A stretch of DNA of 64,000 nt. It comes from Parvibaculum sp. (lineage in GTDB: Bacteria > Pseudomonadota > Alphaproteobacteria > Parvibaculales > Parvibaculaceae). The stretch covers positions 1,621,701 to 1,685,700 of the forward strand of contig JAEPQD010000001.1 in assembly GCA_017642695.1 (NCBI GenBank), read 5' to 3'. This document shows positions 34,926 to 43,659 of the stretch, in pieces (within the stretch, counting starts at the first letter, position 1; each line of letters starts with the position of its first letter). A program made the translations under genes and the position numbers. The notes under the pieces were generated by a model that was not told the DNA's origin, searched no databases, and saw only the letters and a list, made by a program, of their open reading frames with translations.

Positions 34926-35105
34926 CCGCCAGTTCGAGGCGGCGTTATAGCCGCCAAAGCACGGGGCCGCAAGCGCGATCCGGCACGGAATCAGAGCGCT
35001 GCGGCGCCTTGGAGGGCGCCTGCGGGGCCGGTTGCACCCCCCACCCGATGCCGGTATGTTCCGCCGCGTTTCGCGAGGCCGGTTTCATGTGGCCGCGAAC
35101 CCTGC

Positions 35106-35180
35106 TGGGGCGTAGCCAAGCGGTAAGGCAGCGGGTTTTGATCCCGCCATGCGGAGGTTCGAATCCTCCCGCCCCAGCCA
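35106..35180 (+). tRNA. tRNA-Gln (anticodon TTG)
   Basis: A 75-nt cloverleaf. Acceptor TGGGGCG pairs with CGCCCCA; the anticodon arm GCGGG-TTTTGAT-CCCGC gives anticodon TTG; the T-arm is GGAGGTTCGAATCCTCC. CCA is encoded. It reads glutamine codons CAA/CAG and is 181 nt from, and on the opposite strand to, tRNA-Pro. Confidence 0.95.
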
Positions 35181-35275
35181 TTCCGATCACAGCATTGGTA
35201 CGCAGCGGCATACATGCGAACGCCGCCGAACCTTTCGGTCCGGCGGCGGCTCCAGCATCCGGCGGTAGCCGGAGC

Positions 35276-35632
35276 TCACAATTCGCAGCGATGATGACCC
35301 GAAGGGTCCTCCACCGTCATGACGGCGCTGTAGCCGTCGCGCACATCGTGGCTCACTTCGGTGATCGAAACGACGGCATCGCCCGCCGGGCCGATCTCGT
35401 AGCCGCCGCCCTGACGCACTTCGGATGTGCCACCGGGGCCGGACTTCAACAGGGAAAGTGTGTAGCTGCCCATCGAGCCGGGCGCGCCATAGACCACGCT
35501 TTCGAGACGCATGCCCATGGAGGTTTCGATTGCCCGGATTTCACAGGCATCCGACACGGGCGGCGAGGCAGTGGCTGCCGCGCAGCCGAACACGAGGGGT
35601 ACAAACACGAGCGATGACCATATGAGTCGCAT
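35276..35632 (-). CDS. csgH: CsgH-like curli assembly inhibitor
   Basis: 118 aa. A signal peptide (LVFVPLVFGCAAATAS) precedes a small beta-sandwich with SVVYGAPGSMGSYTLSLLKS, GGTSEVRQGGGYEIGPAG and a terminal HHRCEL. The two cysteines of the mature part, Cys30 and Cys116, are placed to form the disulphide of CsgH. CsgH is a periplasmic protein of alphaproteobacterial curli loci that prevents premature CsgA polymerisation. It is directly downstream of the CsgA-like gene (68 nt), on the same strand. Confidence 0.78.
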   Translation of the reverse strand: MRLIWSSLVFVPLVFGCAAATASPPVSDACEIRAIETSMGMRLESVVYGAPGSMGSYTLSLLKSGPGGTSEVRQGGGYEIGPAGDAVVSITEVSHDVRDGYSAVMTVEDPSGHHRCEL

Positions 35633-35700
35633 TGTCTTGCTCCTTTGTGACTGCCGTCGCGGGAGGCGGCCCGAGATGGCCGCCTCCGCACGAAAGCCTA

Positions 35701-36204
35701 TTAGTAGCCGCCCTGGATGACGACGGAGGTGTTGCCGTGACCCGTCTGGACGGTGTTGGCCTTCTGGCCGTTGCCAACCTGGATCGTGGCGGACGTGTTG
35801 TTCGAACCGTACTGATCGGTCGTGGCCTTGTGGTTGTTGCCGATCTGGGCAATGCCCGACGTGTTCGAGCGGCCGGTCTGGATCGTGGCGGCGGAGTTGT
35901 TGCGGCCTTCCTGACCGGTGACGGCGTAGTTGTTCCGGCCATACTGATCGGTGAGCGCCGCGTTCCGGTTACCGAGCTGCTGCTGGTAGAGGTAGTTCCA
36001 TTCGCCCTGCTGCACGGCCTTCGAGTAGTTGCCGTTGCCGTAGGTGTCGATGGTGCCCTTGTTGTGGTAGCCGTTCTGCGTGTAGACGCCGGTGTTGTGC
36101 TTGCCGCCCTGATAGACGGAAGCGGAGTTGCCCGCGCTGGCGCCGGTGATGCCGGCGGCAAACAAGGCTGCGATGGTGCTCGTCGTCAGTAGAAACTTTT
36201 TCAT
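35701..36204 (-). CDS. csgA: CsgA-like curlin repeat protein (amyloid fibre subunit)
   Basis: 167 aa from ATG at 36204 with AGGAG 8 nt upstream. A signal peptide ending ...GASAG is followed by at least six imperfect repeats of about 20-22 residues with the curlin spacing Q-x-G-x-x-N-x-A and glutamine/asparagine ladders (QEGRNNSAATIQTGRSN, QYGSNNTSATIQVGNG, QTGHGNTSVVIQGG). Such repeats form cross-beta strand-loop-strand units of extracellular amyloid. No csgG, csgE or csgF is in the window, so the secretion channel must be encoded elsewhere. Confidence 0.88.
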   Translation of the reverse strand: MKKFLLTTSTIAALFAAGITGASAGNSASVYQGGKHNTGVYTQNGYHNKGTIDTYGNGNYSKAVQQGEWNYLYQQQLGNRNAALTDQYGRNNYAVTGQEGRNNSAATIQTGRSNTSGIAQIGNNHKATTDQYGSNNTSATIQVGNGQKANTVQTGHGNTSVVIQGGY

Positions 36205-36476
36205 ATCTGCATCTCCTGTTTTGGACCTGCCGACACGGCGCGTCCTGTTCGATGATGCATTTCTATCGGGGTGAGCCTGAGTGCTCCCTGAAGCACGCAT
36301 TCATTTTCCGTTCACCAGAAAATTTTCTTTGCGCCGCCCCGAACCGAGGCGAAAGCAGCGAGCGCCGGGCTTGATGAACGCCCCATGAACGTCCGCTTCA
36401 GACGGCGATCAGTGGCGGCGGGATAAAACGCGGGAATGTTTTTCACGGCCTGATCCGGCAAGAACGGGAGAGAATC

Positions 36477-36965
36477 ATGAAACGGTCGATCAATGTGTTC
36501 TTTGGTGGAATGCTCGCAGTGCTCGTATCCGTGTCCGCTGCCTGGGCAGGGAGCGCGGCAAGCGTCAATCAGACTGGCGATGACGGTGTTGCCTTTATTG
36601 TCCAGAGGGACGGAGAGCCAGCCCGGGTGGAAACCGCGATCGATCCGGCGCAACAATTCATGCTGAAGAGGAAGGCGCGTGATGCCGTGAAGCAGGCATC
36701 GAGGCCGAGAAGCGCCCGGGGCGGAAAGTCCGGCAGCAAGGCCGCTGCCTGCAACCCTCTCGGAAGCACTGGCCTGGCGTATGTCGGCCAGAACGGGGTC
36801 GGCAACAAGGCAGCGGTCAACCAGCGGGGCGCCGACAACGCTGCCGGAATCATTCAGGACGGAATCGGCAACAAGTCCCACATCGTGCAGAAGGGCAAGG
36901 GGCACTTCGCCGAGACGATCCAGACGGGTAACGACAACAACGCCTATATCATTCAGGCATGTTGA
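36477..36965 (+). CDS. curlin-repeat protein, CsgB-like minor subunit candidate
   Basis: 162 aa. Signal peptide at about 1-24 (MLAVLVSVSAAWAG). An N-terminal curlin-like motif (SAASVNQTGDDG) is separated by a basic linker (about 60-88, rich in Lys/Arg) from three C-terminal curlin repeats (YVGQNGVGNKAAVNQRG, IIQDGIGNKSHIVQKG, TIQTGNDNNAYIIQ). Two cysteines, Cys92 at the start of the repeat block and Cys162 as the last residue, could bridge the block. A basic, shorter curlin next to CsgA suggests a nucleator such as CsgB. It is divergent from csgA. Confidence 0.75.
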   Translation: MKRSINVFFGGMLAVLVSVSAAWAGSAASVNQTGDDGVAFIVQRDGEPARVETAIDPAQQFMLKRKARDAVKQASRPRSARGGKSGSKAAACNPLGSTGLAYVGQNGVGNKAAVNQRGADNAAGIIQDGIGNKSHIVQKGKGHFAETIQTGNDNNAYIIQAC

Positions 36966-36979
36966 CGACGCGCGGGGCG

Positions 36980-38854
36980 TCAGCGCCCCGCGGTGTCCTG
37001 CACCTGTAGCTCGTACAACGTCTTGTATAAACCGCCCCGGGCCATCAGTTCCTGGTGCGAGCCGAACTCCCGCACTTCGCCATCCGCGAGCACGACGATA
37101 CGGTCGGCCTCGCGGATGGTCTGGAGGCGGTGGGCGATAATGATCGATGTACGGCCTTCGGTGACTTTCGACAGGGCATCCTGAATGATCAGTTCGGTTT
37201 CCGTGTCGATGCTTGCCGTCGCCTCGTCGAGAATGAGGATGTCCGGGTTCATCGCCAGCACGCGCGCAAAGGCCAGGAGCTGGCGCTGACCGTGACTGAG
37301 GTTGCGCCCGCGCTCGGTCAGCACCGTGTCGTAGCCCTGCGGCAGCATCCGGATAAAGGGGTCCGCATGAACGAGACGCGCGGCCTCGCGCGCCGCCTCA
37401 CGCGTAACCGCCGGATTGCCGAGAGTGATGTTGTCGTAAACCGTGCCGGAAAAAATGTGGAAATCCTGCAGCACCACGCCGACGCGCTTTCTGATTTCAG
37501 CCGGTTCGACGTCCATGATGTCGACGCCGTCGATCAGGATCGAGTTTCGCGGAACGTCGTAGAAGCGGCAGAGCAGGCGGACGAGGCTCGTCTTGCCCGA
37601 GCCCGTCGGTCCGACAATGGCGACACGCTCGCCGGGCCTTATCTCGAAGCTGACATCCTTCAGGATCGTCGTTCCGGGTGTGTAGCCGAAGGTCAGGTGG
37701 TTGAATGTGACCCGGCCTTCGACATCGTCAGGCAGGGATCGCGTTTCCTTCGGCACCTCCAGCGCTTCATCCCAGTCGAGTGCCTGGAAGATACGTTCGC
37801 AACTCGCCATGGCGCGGAAAACGACGTTCCACTGCTCCCCCATCGCGACGATCGGCCGGAACATCATGTCGGCGAATTGCGCAAAGAGGATCACGCTGCC
37901 AAGCGTGGCGACGCCGGAGAGGACATGCTGTCCGCCGAACCAGACGATGGCGGCGATGGCGAGAAACGCCATGCTGTCCATGGAAGGGCCGTAATAGCTC
38001 TCGATCCGGACAGCGAGATTTTCCTGCTGCCGGTTCTCCTCGTTGATCGCGTTGTAGCGCTCGAAGTTGATCCGTTCGCGGCCATAAAGCTGGACAACCT
38101 CGATGCCCGAAAGGTTTTCCTGCAGGTTCTCGTTGAGCCGCGACATGGAGGAGCGGATGTTGCGATAGACCTGCCGCGAGACGACGCGGAATATCCATGT
38201 GGCCACGGCGGCGACAGGCAGAAGAACAAGAAGCTCCAGCGTGAGCGTGGGGTTGAGGGCCATCATCACCGAAACGGCGGCGAAGAAGGGCACGAATTCA
38301 CCGAGCAGAACGCCGAAGCCGGCAAGCAGTTCGAAAAGCGTTTCGATGTCGTTGGTGAGCCGCGTCATGACCCTGCCAACGGCCACACGGTCGTAGAAAC
38401 TCGATGGCAGCTTCTCGAGATGCGCGAACAGATCGCGCCTCAGGTCACGCAAGGCGTGGAGAACGGTTCGCGCCAGCATGGTACGGAAGCCGTGGCCGAA
38501 GAAGGCCCAGAGAACCGTCCACAGCCCGAAGAGCAGACAGGCCGAGAACAACGGGTGGAGGTCGAAGCTGGTTGCGAGAAACGAGTTGAGCGCTTTCTGT
38601 CCGAAGTCCGGCGCCCCGGCATCGGATGTCGGCAACAGGATGCCGTCCACCACGACGCGGCTGACGACAACGGGGGCAAGAACCGCGGCACTCGCAGCAA
38701 GCAGAACAAAGGCGATCGCCATGAACCCTTGTCTGCGATAGGGCCGCATCCACTTCAGGAGGCGGACGACGAGACCGAAATCGAAGCCGCGCGTTTCGAT
38801 CTCGTCGTCGAAGGCGGCGTAGTTCCGCCTCTTTCCGGCCGCGGTTTCGCTCAT
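36980..38854 (-). CDS. ABC exporter half-transporter with intact Walker B glutamate (TM288-like)
   Basis: 624 aa: a six-helix exporter domain (about 30-340) fused to a nucleotide-binding domain. Walker A is VGPTGSGKTSLV, Walker B ILILDEATASID keeps the catalytic Glu, but the signature is NLSHGQRQ instead of LSGGQ. It is translated from a start that overlaps the stop of the partner gene by 4 nt. Together the two form a heterodimer of the TM287/288, BmrCD or MdlAB kind, probably exporting lipids or drugs. It ends 15 nt from the convergent curlin gene. Confidence 0.9.
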   Translation of the reverse strand: MSETAAGKRRNYAAFDDEIETRGFDFGLVVRLLKWMRPYRRQGFMAIAFVLLAASAAVLAPVVVSRVVVDGILLPTSDAGAPDFGQKALNSFLATSFDLHPLFSACLLFGLWTVLWAFFGHGFRTMLARTVLHALRDLRRDLFAHLEKLPSSFYDRVAVGRVMTRLTNDIETLFELLAGFGVLLGEFVPFFAAVSVMMALNPTLTLELLVLLPVAAVATWIFRVVSRQVYRNIRSSMSRLNENLQENLSGIEVVQLYGRERINFERYNAINEENRQQENLAVRIESYYGPSMDSMAFLAIAAIVWFGGQHVLSGVATLGSVILFAQFADMMFRPIVAMGEQWNVVFRAMASCERIFQALDWDEALEVPKETRSLPDDVEGRVTFNHLTFGYTPGTTILKDVSFEIRPGERVAIVGPTGSGKTSLVRLLCRFYDVPRNSILIDGVDIMDVEPAEIRKRVGVVLQDFHIFSGTVYDNITLGNPAVTREAAREAARLVHADPFIRMLPQGYDTVLTERGRNLSHGQRQLLAFARVLAMNPDILILDEATASIDTETELIIQDALSKVTEGRTSIIIAHRLQTIREADRIVVLADGEVREFGSHQELMARGGLYKTLYELQVQDTAGR

Positions 38855-40668
38855 GTGTCGTCCCCCACATCCTTCTCAAGCGCGCGTTCAAGCTCTTCGC
38901 GCCGGCCTTGCTGGCGTTCCAGGGCCGCGTAGAGGCCGTCCCGGGCGAGCAACTCCGCATGCGAGCCGGTTTCGGCGATCCGTCCTTCATCCAGGACGAC
39001 GATGCGGTCGGCATGGCGGGCCGTGGATACGCGATGCGACACCATGATCGTGGTGTGCCCATGCCGAAGCGATTTCAGGCGGGAGAGAATGAATTCTTCG
39101 GTTTCCGTATCGACGGAAGAGAAGCAGTCGTCGAGGAGCAGGACAGGTGTCTCACGAATGAGACCGCGCGCGAGGCTCGCCCGCTGTTTCTGTCCACCCG
39201 AAAGCGTGACGCCGCGTTCGCCTACAATCGTTTCCAGCCGGTCGGGAAACCGCCGGATCGTCGTTTCGAGGTCGGCACTCTCGGCCGCACGCCAGACATC
39301 GTCCGTCGCGCGCTCCGGATTGTCGTAGGAAATGTTCTGCGCGATGTGGGTGGCAAACAGGAACGGATCCTGCGGCACCATGGCGATCTGGCTCCTGACC
39401 TGGGTTACGGGCAGCATGCGGATGTCACGTCCGTCGAGATAGATGGTGCCGGGCGGGGGATCGAGCAGACGCACGATGAGCCGCAGCAACGTCGACTTGC
39501 CCGAACCGACGCGGCCGAGCAGTGCGATCATTTCTCCCTTCCCGATCTCCAGCGACACGTCCTTGAGCGCGGGCCAGCCTTCGCCTTTCTGCGCGGGGTG
39601 AGTGTAGGAAAGATGATTGATCGTGAGCGCGCCGCCGATGCCCTCGAGCGGCGTGGCATCCGGCGCATCGCGGATTTCCGGCTCGTGATCGAGAATTTCG
39701 AAGATGCGTGCCGCCGCAGAACCGCCGCGCTGGAACAGCGTGATCATGATGCCGCCTTCGCGGATCGGGGCGAGCATCATGTTGAGATAGAAGATGAAGG
39801 CGGTGAACGTGCCGAGCGTGAGCGTGCCCTCGAGGACCTGCATGCCGCCGTAACCCACAACCATCAGCGTGGTAAAGCCCGTCGCGACCAGCATCGCGGA
39901 AGTGAGGCCCGAGTTGAGAAACATCAGCTTGTAGTAGTTGCCCGCATAGTGATCGGACGTCGCCTCGAAACGTTCGGTTTCCCGGTCTTCCTGCGCATGA
40001 GTCTGGATGGTGCGGATGCCGTTCAGGTTTTCCTGTACCTGTGCGGAGAGCGCGGAAAAGCCTTCCTGAACGAGCGTCGACTGGTCGAAGATCCGCCGGG
40101 CGATAAGCCAGCCGATGATGGCGAAAACCGGCAGGGCGGGCAGCAGCGCCAGCGTCAGCGACGGCGATTGGTAGAACATGAAGAGAAAGGCGACGATGCC
40201 GGAGAAACCGAGAACGAAAAGAAGGCGCGTTCCCATGCCGATCAGTTGACGGATCAGCGTGATGTCGTTGATGGCACGCGCCATCAGGTCACCCGTGGTG
40301 AACTTCGAGAAAAAGAGCGGCCCCTGAAGCTCCAGATGCCAGTAAAGGCGCTGACGAAGCTCGTAGGCGGCATTGACGCCGACTTCACGCACCAGGCGGC
40401 GACCGATATTGAAGGCGATGTAGCGCAATACCATCAGCCCGAGGATTGCAAGGGCGGGAAGGGCAAGGCGCGTGTCGCCCGCGGCAATCCGGTCGATGCC
40501 CATTTTGAGATAGAGGGGCATGACGGCTTCGAGAAGACGGCCCGTATTGATGAGAGACATACCGCCCCAGAAGCGCCATTTGTGCCGCTGGACGAGCGGC
40601 ACCAGCCGCCAGAGAGGGCTGGATGGGGAACGGCCGTCCGTCCGGGACGTGGTCGCGCGCGATTCCAC
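38851..40668 (-). CDS. ABC exporter half-transporter with degenerate Walker B (TM287-like)
   Basis: About 605 aa if the GTG at 40668 is the start. The frame is open further to 40923, but that extension (an Arg- and Pro-rich stretch) does not look coding, so the start is uncertain. Six TM helices begin at the LVPLVQRHKWRFWGG segment. Walker A is LGRVGSGKSTLL, the signature is a canonical TLSGGQKQ, and Walker B reads VLLLDDCFSSVD, with Asp instead of the catalytic Glu. This complements the partner, whose signature is altered, so only one ATP site should be fully active. Confidence 0.85.
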   Translation of the reverse strand: MESRATTSRTDGRSPSSPLWRLVPLVQRHKWRFWGGMSLINTGRLLEAVMPLYLKMGIDRIAAGDTRLALPALAILGLMVLRYIAFNIGRRLVREVGVNAAYELRQRLYWHLELQGPLFFSKFTTGDLMARAINDITLIRQLIGMGTRLLFVLGFSGIVAFLFMFYQSPSLTLALLPALPVFAIIGWLIARRIFDQSTLVQEGFSALSAQVQENLNGIRTIQTHAQEDRETERFEATSDHYAGNYYKLMFLNSGLTSAMLVATGFTTLMVVGYGGMQVLEGTLTLGTFTAFIFYLNMMLAPIREGGIMITLFQRGGSAAARIFEILDHEPEIRDAPDATPLEGIGGALTINHLSYTHPAQKGEGWPALKDVSLEIGKGEMIALLGRVGSGKSTLLRLIVRLLDPPPGTIYLDGRDIRMLPVTQVRSQIAMVPQDPFLFATHIAQNISYDNPERATDDVWRAAESADLETTIRRFPDRLETIVGERGVTLSGGQKQRASLARGLIRETPVLLLDDCFSSVDTETEEFILSRLKSLRHGHTTIMVSHRVSTARHADRIVVLDEGRIAETGSHAELLARDGLYAALERQQGRREELERALEKDVGDDT

Positions 40669-40847
40669 GGGGGAACATCCGGTTTTGGGCGGGCCTCGGC
40701 CGCGCCGTGCTGGGCTGGCATCGCCCTGTCCCGAAGGCCGGGCGGGATGCCGGTTCCGGACGGGGAGACGGTGTTTCCTGGGGTTTTGCAGATCGTTCCC
40801 GTAACTATACGCCTCTCCTCCCGATTCGGAAGCGCGTGGAGCCGTTT

Positions 40848-40865
40848 CCGTCACACAGGCTTCAC
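40848..40865 (+). promoter_or_regulatory. weak Pho-box-like repeat upstream of btaA
   Basis: CCGTCAC (40848-40854) and GCTTCAC (40859-40865) are 11 bp apart, the phasing of PhoB half-sites, but only 5 and 4 of 7 bases match CTGTCAT. The distance to the btaA start (about 80-95 nt) suits a promoter-proximal activator site. Supported mainly by the known phosphate control of btaAB elsewhere. Confidence 0.35.
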
Positions 40866-40943
40866 GCAATGGCTGTAGCAGCAGACAAGGTGGGTACCGC
40901 GTCGCGAACGGAACGGCCCACATTCAGCTAACGGAGTGTGCCC

Positions 40944-42236
40944 TTGTCCGATACCGCAGCCGAAACGACCGTCGTTCCCCTTGTAGAAGAAGATGTACCA
41001 GCCACGGGGCGGCGCGATGTCCGGCGGCGGCTCAGCGCAGCGGTCCATCGGCACAAGCCGGTCTCGCGGGAGGGGCTCACCGAGCGGCTCTTCACCTGGC
41101 TCTTCACGGGACTCGTCTATCCTCAGATATGGGAAGACCCGGAGGTCGACATCGAGGCGATGGCGCTCGAACCCGGCATAAAGCCGGACACGCGCATCGT
41201 CACCATCGCGTCCGGCGGCTGCAACGCGCTCTCCTATGTCACGGCGGCGCCGGTAAGGGTAACAGCGCTGGACCTCAACCCGACTCATGTGGCGCTGGTG
41301 CGCCTGAAGCTCGCCGGTGCGGCCAACCTGCCGGATTACGACCGCTTCTTCCGCTTCTTCGGGGAAGCCGACCGGCGAGAGAACCTCGAGGAGTACCGGC
41401 GCTTCCTGAGGCCGCGGCTCGATGCTGCGACGCGCGCCTACTGGGACAGGCGTCCGGCGGGTTTCCACCGTCGTATCGCCCTCTTCGCACGTGGCTTCTA
41501 CCGCCATGGCCTGCTCGGTTATTTCATCGGCGCCGCCCATCTCGTTGCACGGGCCTATGGCGTGCGGCTTGGTGCGGTGCTTGATGCACCGACGCTCGAA
41601 AGCCAACGCCGCTTCTTCGACGAGAAGCTCGCGCCGCTCTTTGAGAAGCGCGCAATCGCGTGGATGACGGACCGGCCCTCGACGCTATACGGCCTCGGCA
41701 TTCCGCCCGCGCAATATGCGGCGCTGGCCGGAGGACGCCCGATGCGTGTCGTGCTGCGCGAGCGTCTCGAACGGCTCACCTGCGGTTTTCCGTTGTCGGA
41801 AAACTACTTCGCCTGGCAGGCCTTCGCTCGTGCCTACGCGCCGGACGGTAAGGGCCCGCTGCCGCCTTATCTGAAGCGCGAGAACTTCGCGGCACTGCAG
41901 GCGCGCGCGAGCGATATCGAGGTGCTGAACGAGAGCTTCACCGACCATCTGCGAAAAGCCGGCGAGGCGAGCCACGACCGCTACGTGCTGCTCGACGCGC
42001 AGGACTGGATGACGGACGGACAGTTGAACGACCTCTGGTCACAGATCACACGCACGGCTCGGCCCGGAGCGCGCGTGATCTTCCGTACCGCCGCGGAACC
42101 GACGTTGCTCCCCGGCCGGGTCGACGACACGATCCTCGCGCGCTGGGACTATCGCTCGGAGGAATCGCTAGCCTTTACGGAACGCGACCGTTCTTCCATC
42201 TATGGCGGCTTTCACCTCTATGTGCTGAAGGATTGA
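40944..42236 (+). CDS. btaA: S-adenosylmethionine:diacylglycerol 3-amino-3-carboxypropyltransferase
   Basis: 430 aa from TTG at 40944, which lies 7 nt after GGAG; a GTG at 40938 is in frame but too close to GGAG. The BtaA pattern is clear: FTGLVYPQIWEDPEVDIEAM, TIASGGCNALSY, VTALDLNPTHVALVRLKLA for SAM binding, and YVLLDAQDWMTDGQLNDLW and FRTAAEPTLLPGRV in the C-terminal part. BtaA transfers the aminocarboxypropyl group of SAM to diacylglycerol, the first step to the betaine lipid DGTS. btaB follows after 4 nt. Confidence 0.92.
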   Translation: MSDTAAETTVVPLVEEDVPATGRRDVRRRLSAAVHRHKPVSREGLTERLFTWLFTGLVYPQIWEDPEVDIEAMALEPGIKPDTRIVTIASGGCNALSYVTAAPVRVTALDLNPTHVALVRLKLAGAANLPDYDRFFRFFGEADRRENLEEYRRFLRPRLDAATRAYWDRRPAGFHRRIALFARGFYRHGLLGYFIGAAHLVARAYGVRLGAVLDAPTLESQRRFFDEKLAPLFEKRAIAWMTDRPSTLYGLGIPPAQYAALAGGRPMRVVLRERLERLTCGFPLSENYFAWQAFARAYAPDGKGPLPPYLKRENFAALQARASDIEVLNESFTDHLRKAGEASHDRYVLLDAQDWMTDGQLNDLWSQITRTARPGARVIFRTAAEPTLLPGRVDDTILARWDYRSEESLAFTERDRSSIYGGFHLYVLKD

Positions 42237-42240
42237 GGCC

Positions 42241-42912
42241 ATGAGTGCGGTCGGGCACGGCGAGCAGGATCACTCTCATCTGATGGACCGGATCTACCGG
42301 CATCAGCGCCATTTCTACGATCTGACGCGCCGCTACTACCTGCTCGGCCGTGACCGGCTGGTCGATGAACTCGATGCAGAACGCGGTACGAGGGTGCTGG
42401 AAGTCGGTTGTGGGACGGGATGGAATCTCATCCGCGCGGCAAAGCGCTTCCCGGAGGCCGAGTTCTACGGCATGGACATCTCGCACGAGATGCTGGCGAC
42501 GGCGCAGCGAGCGTCACGGCGGCACGGCACCGATTTGCACCTCACCTATGGCGATGCGACGTGCTTCAATCCCTATGCGAATTTCGGCATCAGCCGCTTC
42601 GAGCGCATCTACATGTCCTATACGCTGTCGATGATCCCGGACTGGGAAGCGACGCTCGCGCAAGCGATCTGCAACCTGGCGCCGGGCGGCAGCCTTCACA
42701 TCGTGGATTTCGGTGAGCAGGAGCGTCTGCCGCGCTGGTTCCGCTCGTTGTTGCGGGTATGGCTCACGAAATTCCATGTGAGCCCGCGCGGTGAACTCAA
42801 GCGCGTCATGGAAGCGCTCGCAACGAAGCTCGGAGCTGAACTGGAGTTTCGCCCGCTCTATTGCGGATATGCGTGGTACGCAGTTCTGCGTTTACCGCTG
42901 CAAGACGAGTGA
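42241..42912 (+). CDS. btaB: diacylglyceryl-homoserine N-methyltransferase
   Basis: 223 aa. A class I methyltransferase with the SAM loop VLEVGCGTGWNLIRAAK, the acidic strand YGMDISHEML, and the motif YMSYTLSMIPDWE seen in BtaB. The N-terminus (HSHLMDRIYRHQRHFYDLT) is typical of this family, which trimethylates the homoserine headgroup to give diacylglyceryl-N,N,N-trimethylhomoserine. The close placement after btaA makes the function nearly certain. The 180 nt after it contain no gene I can support. Confidence 0.92.
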   Translation: MSAVGHGEQDHSHLMDRIYRHQRHFYDLTRRYYLLGRDRLVDELDAERGTRVLEVGCGTGWNLIRAAKRFPEAEFYGMDISHEMLATAQRASRRHGTDLHLTYGDATCFNPYANFGISRFERIYMSYTLSMIPDWEATLAQAICNLAPGGSLHIVDFGEQERLPRWFRSLLRVWLTKFHVSPRGELKRVMEALATKLGAELEFRPLYCGYAWYAVLRLPLQDE

Positions 42913-43092
42913 TCCGTCCGGGGTGCAAATGGACACTGCCCGGTCAGCTCCGCAAGTGCATGCACGACATCTGAATGCGTTGCGGATGAAGGTGCGAATG
43001 AGTAGCGGTGGGTCTGCGACAAGATGCAGTCTGGTGGCTTCTCATGCGCAACAGCCATACTCAGGGCAGAGTTCGAATATGGCTGGTTTCAA

Positions 43093-43659
43093 ATGTCGGT
43101 ATTTCACAAGATCAGACTCTATCACGCAGCGCTTGCTCTGCTCGTCGCCGCTACCTATCTCACGGGCGATGAACTCGAAAGCATGCATGTTTGGCTCGGA
43201 TATGCCGTCGCAGCCGTCATCCTCTTCCGGATTCTCTGTGCGGCGGCGGGCCCACGGCAGCTTGGTATCTCGCGGCTTTTCCCCGATCTGACGGAACTGG
43301 CGAAAGTCCGGCGTCTCAACCATCCGATGATCAGCCGGACACTTCTCGCAGGCATTGCCGTCACTCTTCTGCTGGCGACGGGAACGGGACTTGTCATGGA
43401 GCCGCCACCCATCGGTCGGGTCGCCGCCGAAGTGTCGGTAACGCCGGTTTTCGCGGATGACGACGGCGATCGCGAGCGTGACCGGGACCACGAGGAAAAC
43501 GAGGCGCTCGAAGAGGTGCACGAGACGACGGCGAACCTACTGGTCCTCTTCGTCGCCTTGCACGTGACCTATCTGTTCGCGTTCAAGCGGCCCATGGCGC
43601 TATTCATGCTGTTCTTGCGGGACCCCGGCCACCGTACGGCCACTCAGAAGAAAGCCTGA
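43093..43659 (+). CDS. cytochrome b561-like membrane protein
   Basis: 188 aa from ATG at 43093; there is no strong ribosome-binding site, and an in-frame ATG at 43024 cannot be excluded. Four hydrophobic segments carry histidines at the expected haem positions: [10 protein letters not shown] (His11), [11 protein letters not shown] (His32) and [11 protein letters not shown] near the C-terminus. A strongly charged acidic loop of about 20 residues precedes the last helix. The family passes electrons from quinol or a periplasmic donor via two b haems. Partner unknown. Its 3' end overlaps the convergent gcdH by 16 nt. Confidence 0.78.
   Translation: MSVFHKIRLYHAALALLVAATYLTGDELESMHVWLGYAVAAVILFRILCAAAGPRQLGISRLFPDLTELAKVRRLNHPMISRTLLAGIAVTLLLATGTGLVMEPPPIGRVAAEVSVTPVFADDDGDRERDRDHEENEALEEVHETTANLLVLFVALHVTYLFAFKRPMALFMLFLRDPGHRTATQKKA

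Noticed and set aside
40669-40923. N-terminal extension of the ABC half-transporter
   Set aside because: In frame, but Arg/Pro-rich, without helix or conserved pattern, and it would cover the space needed for the btaA promoter.
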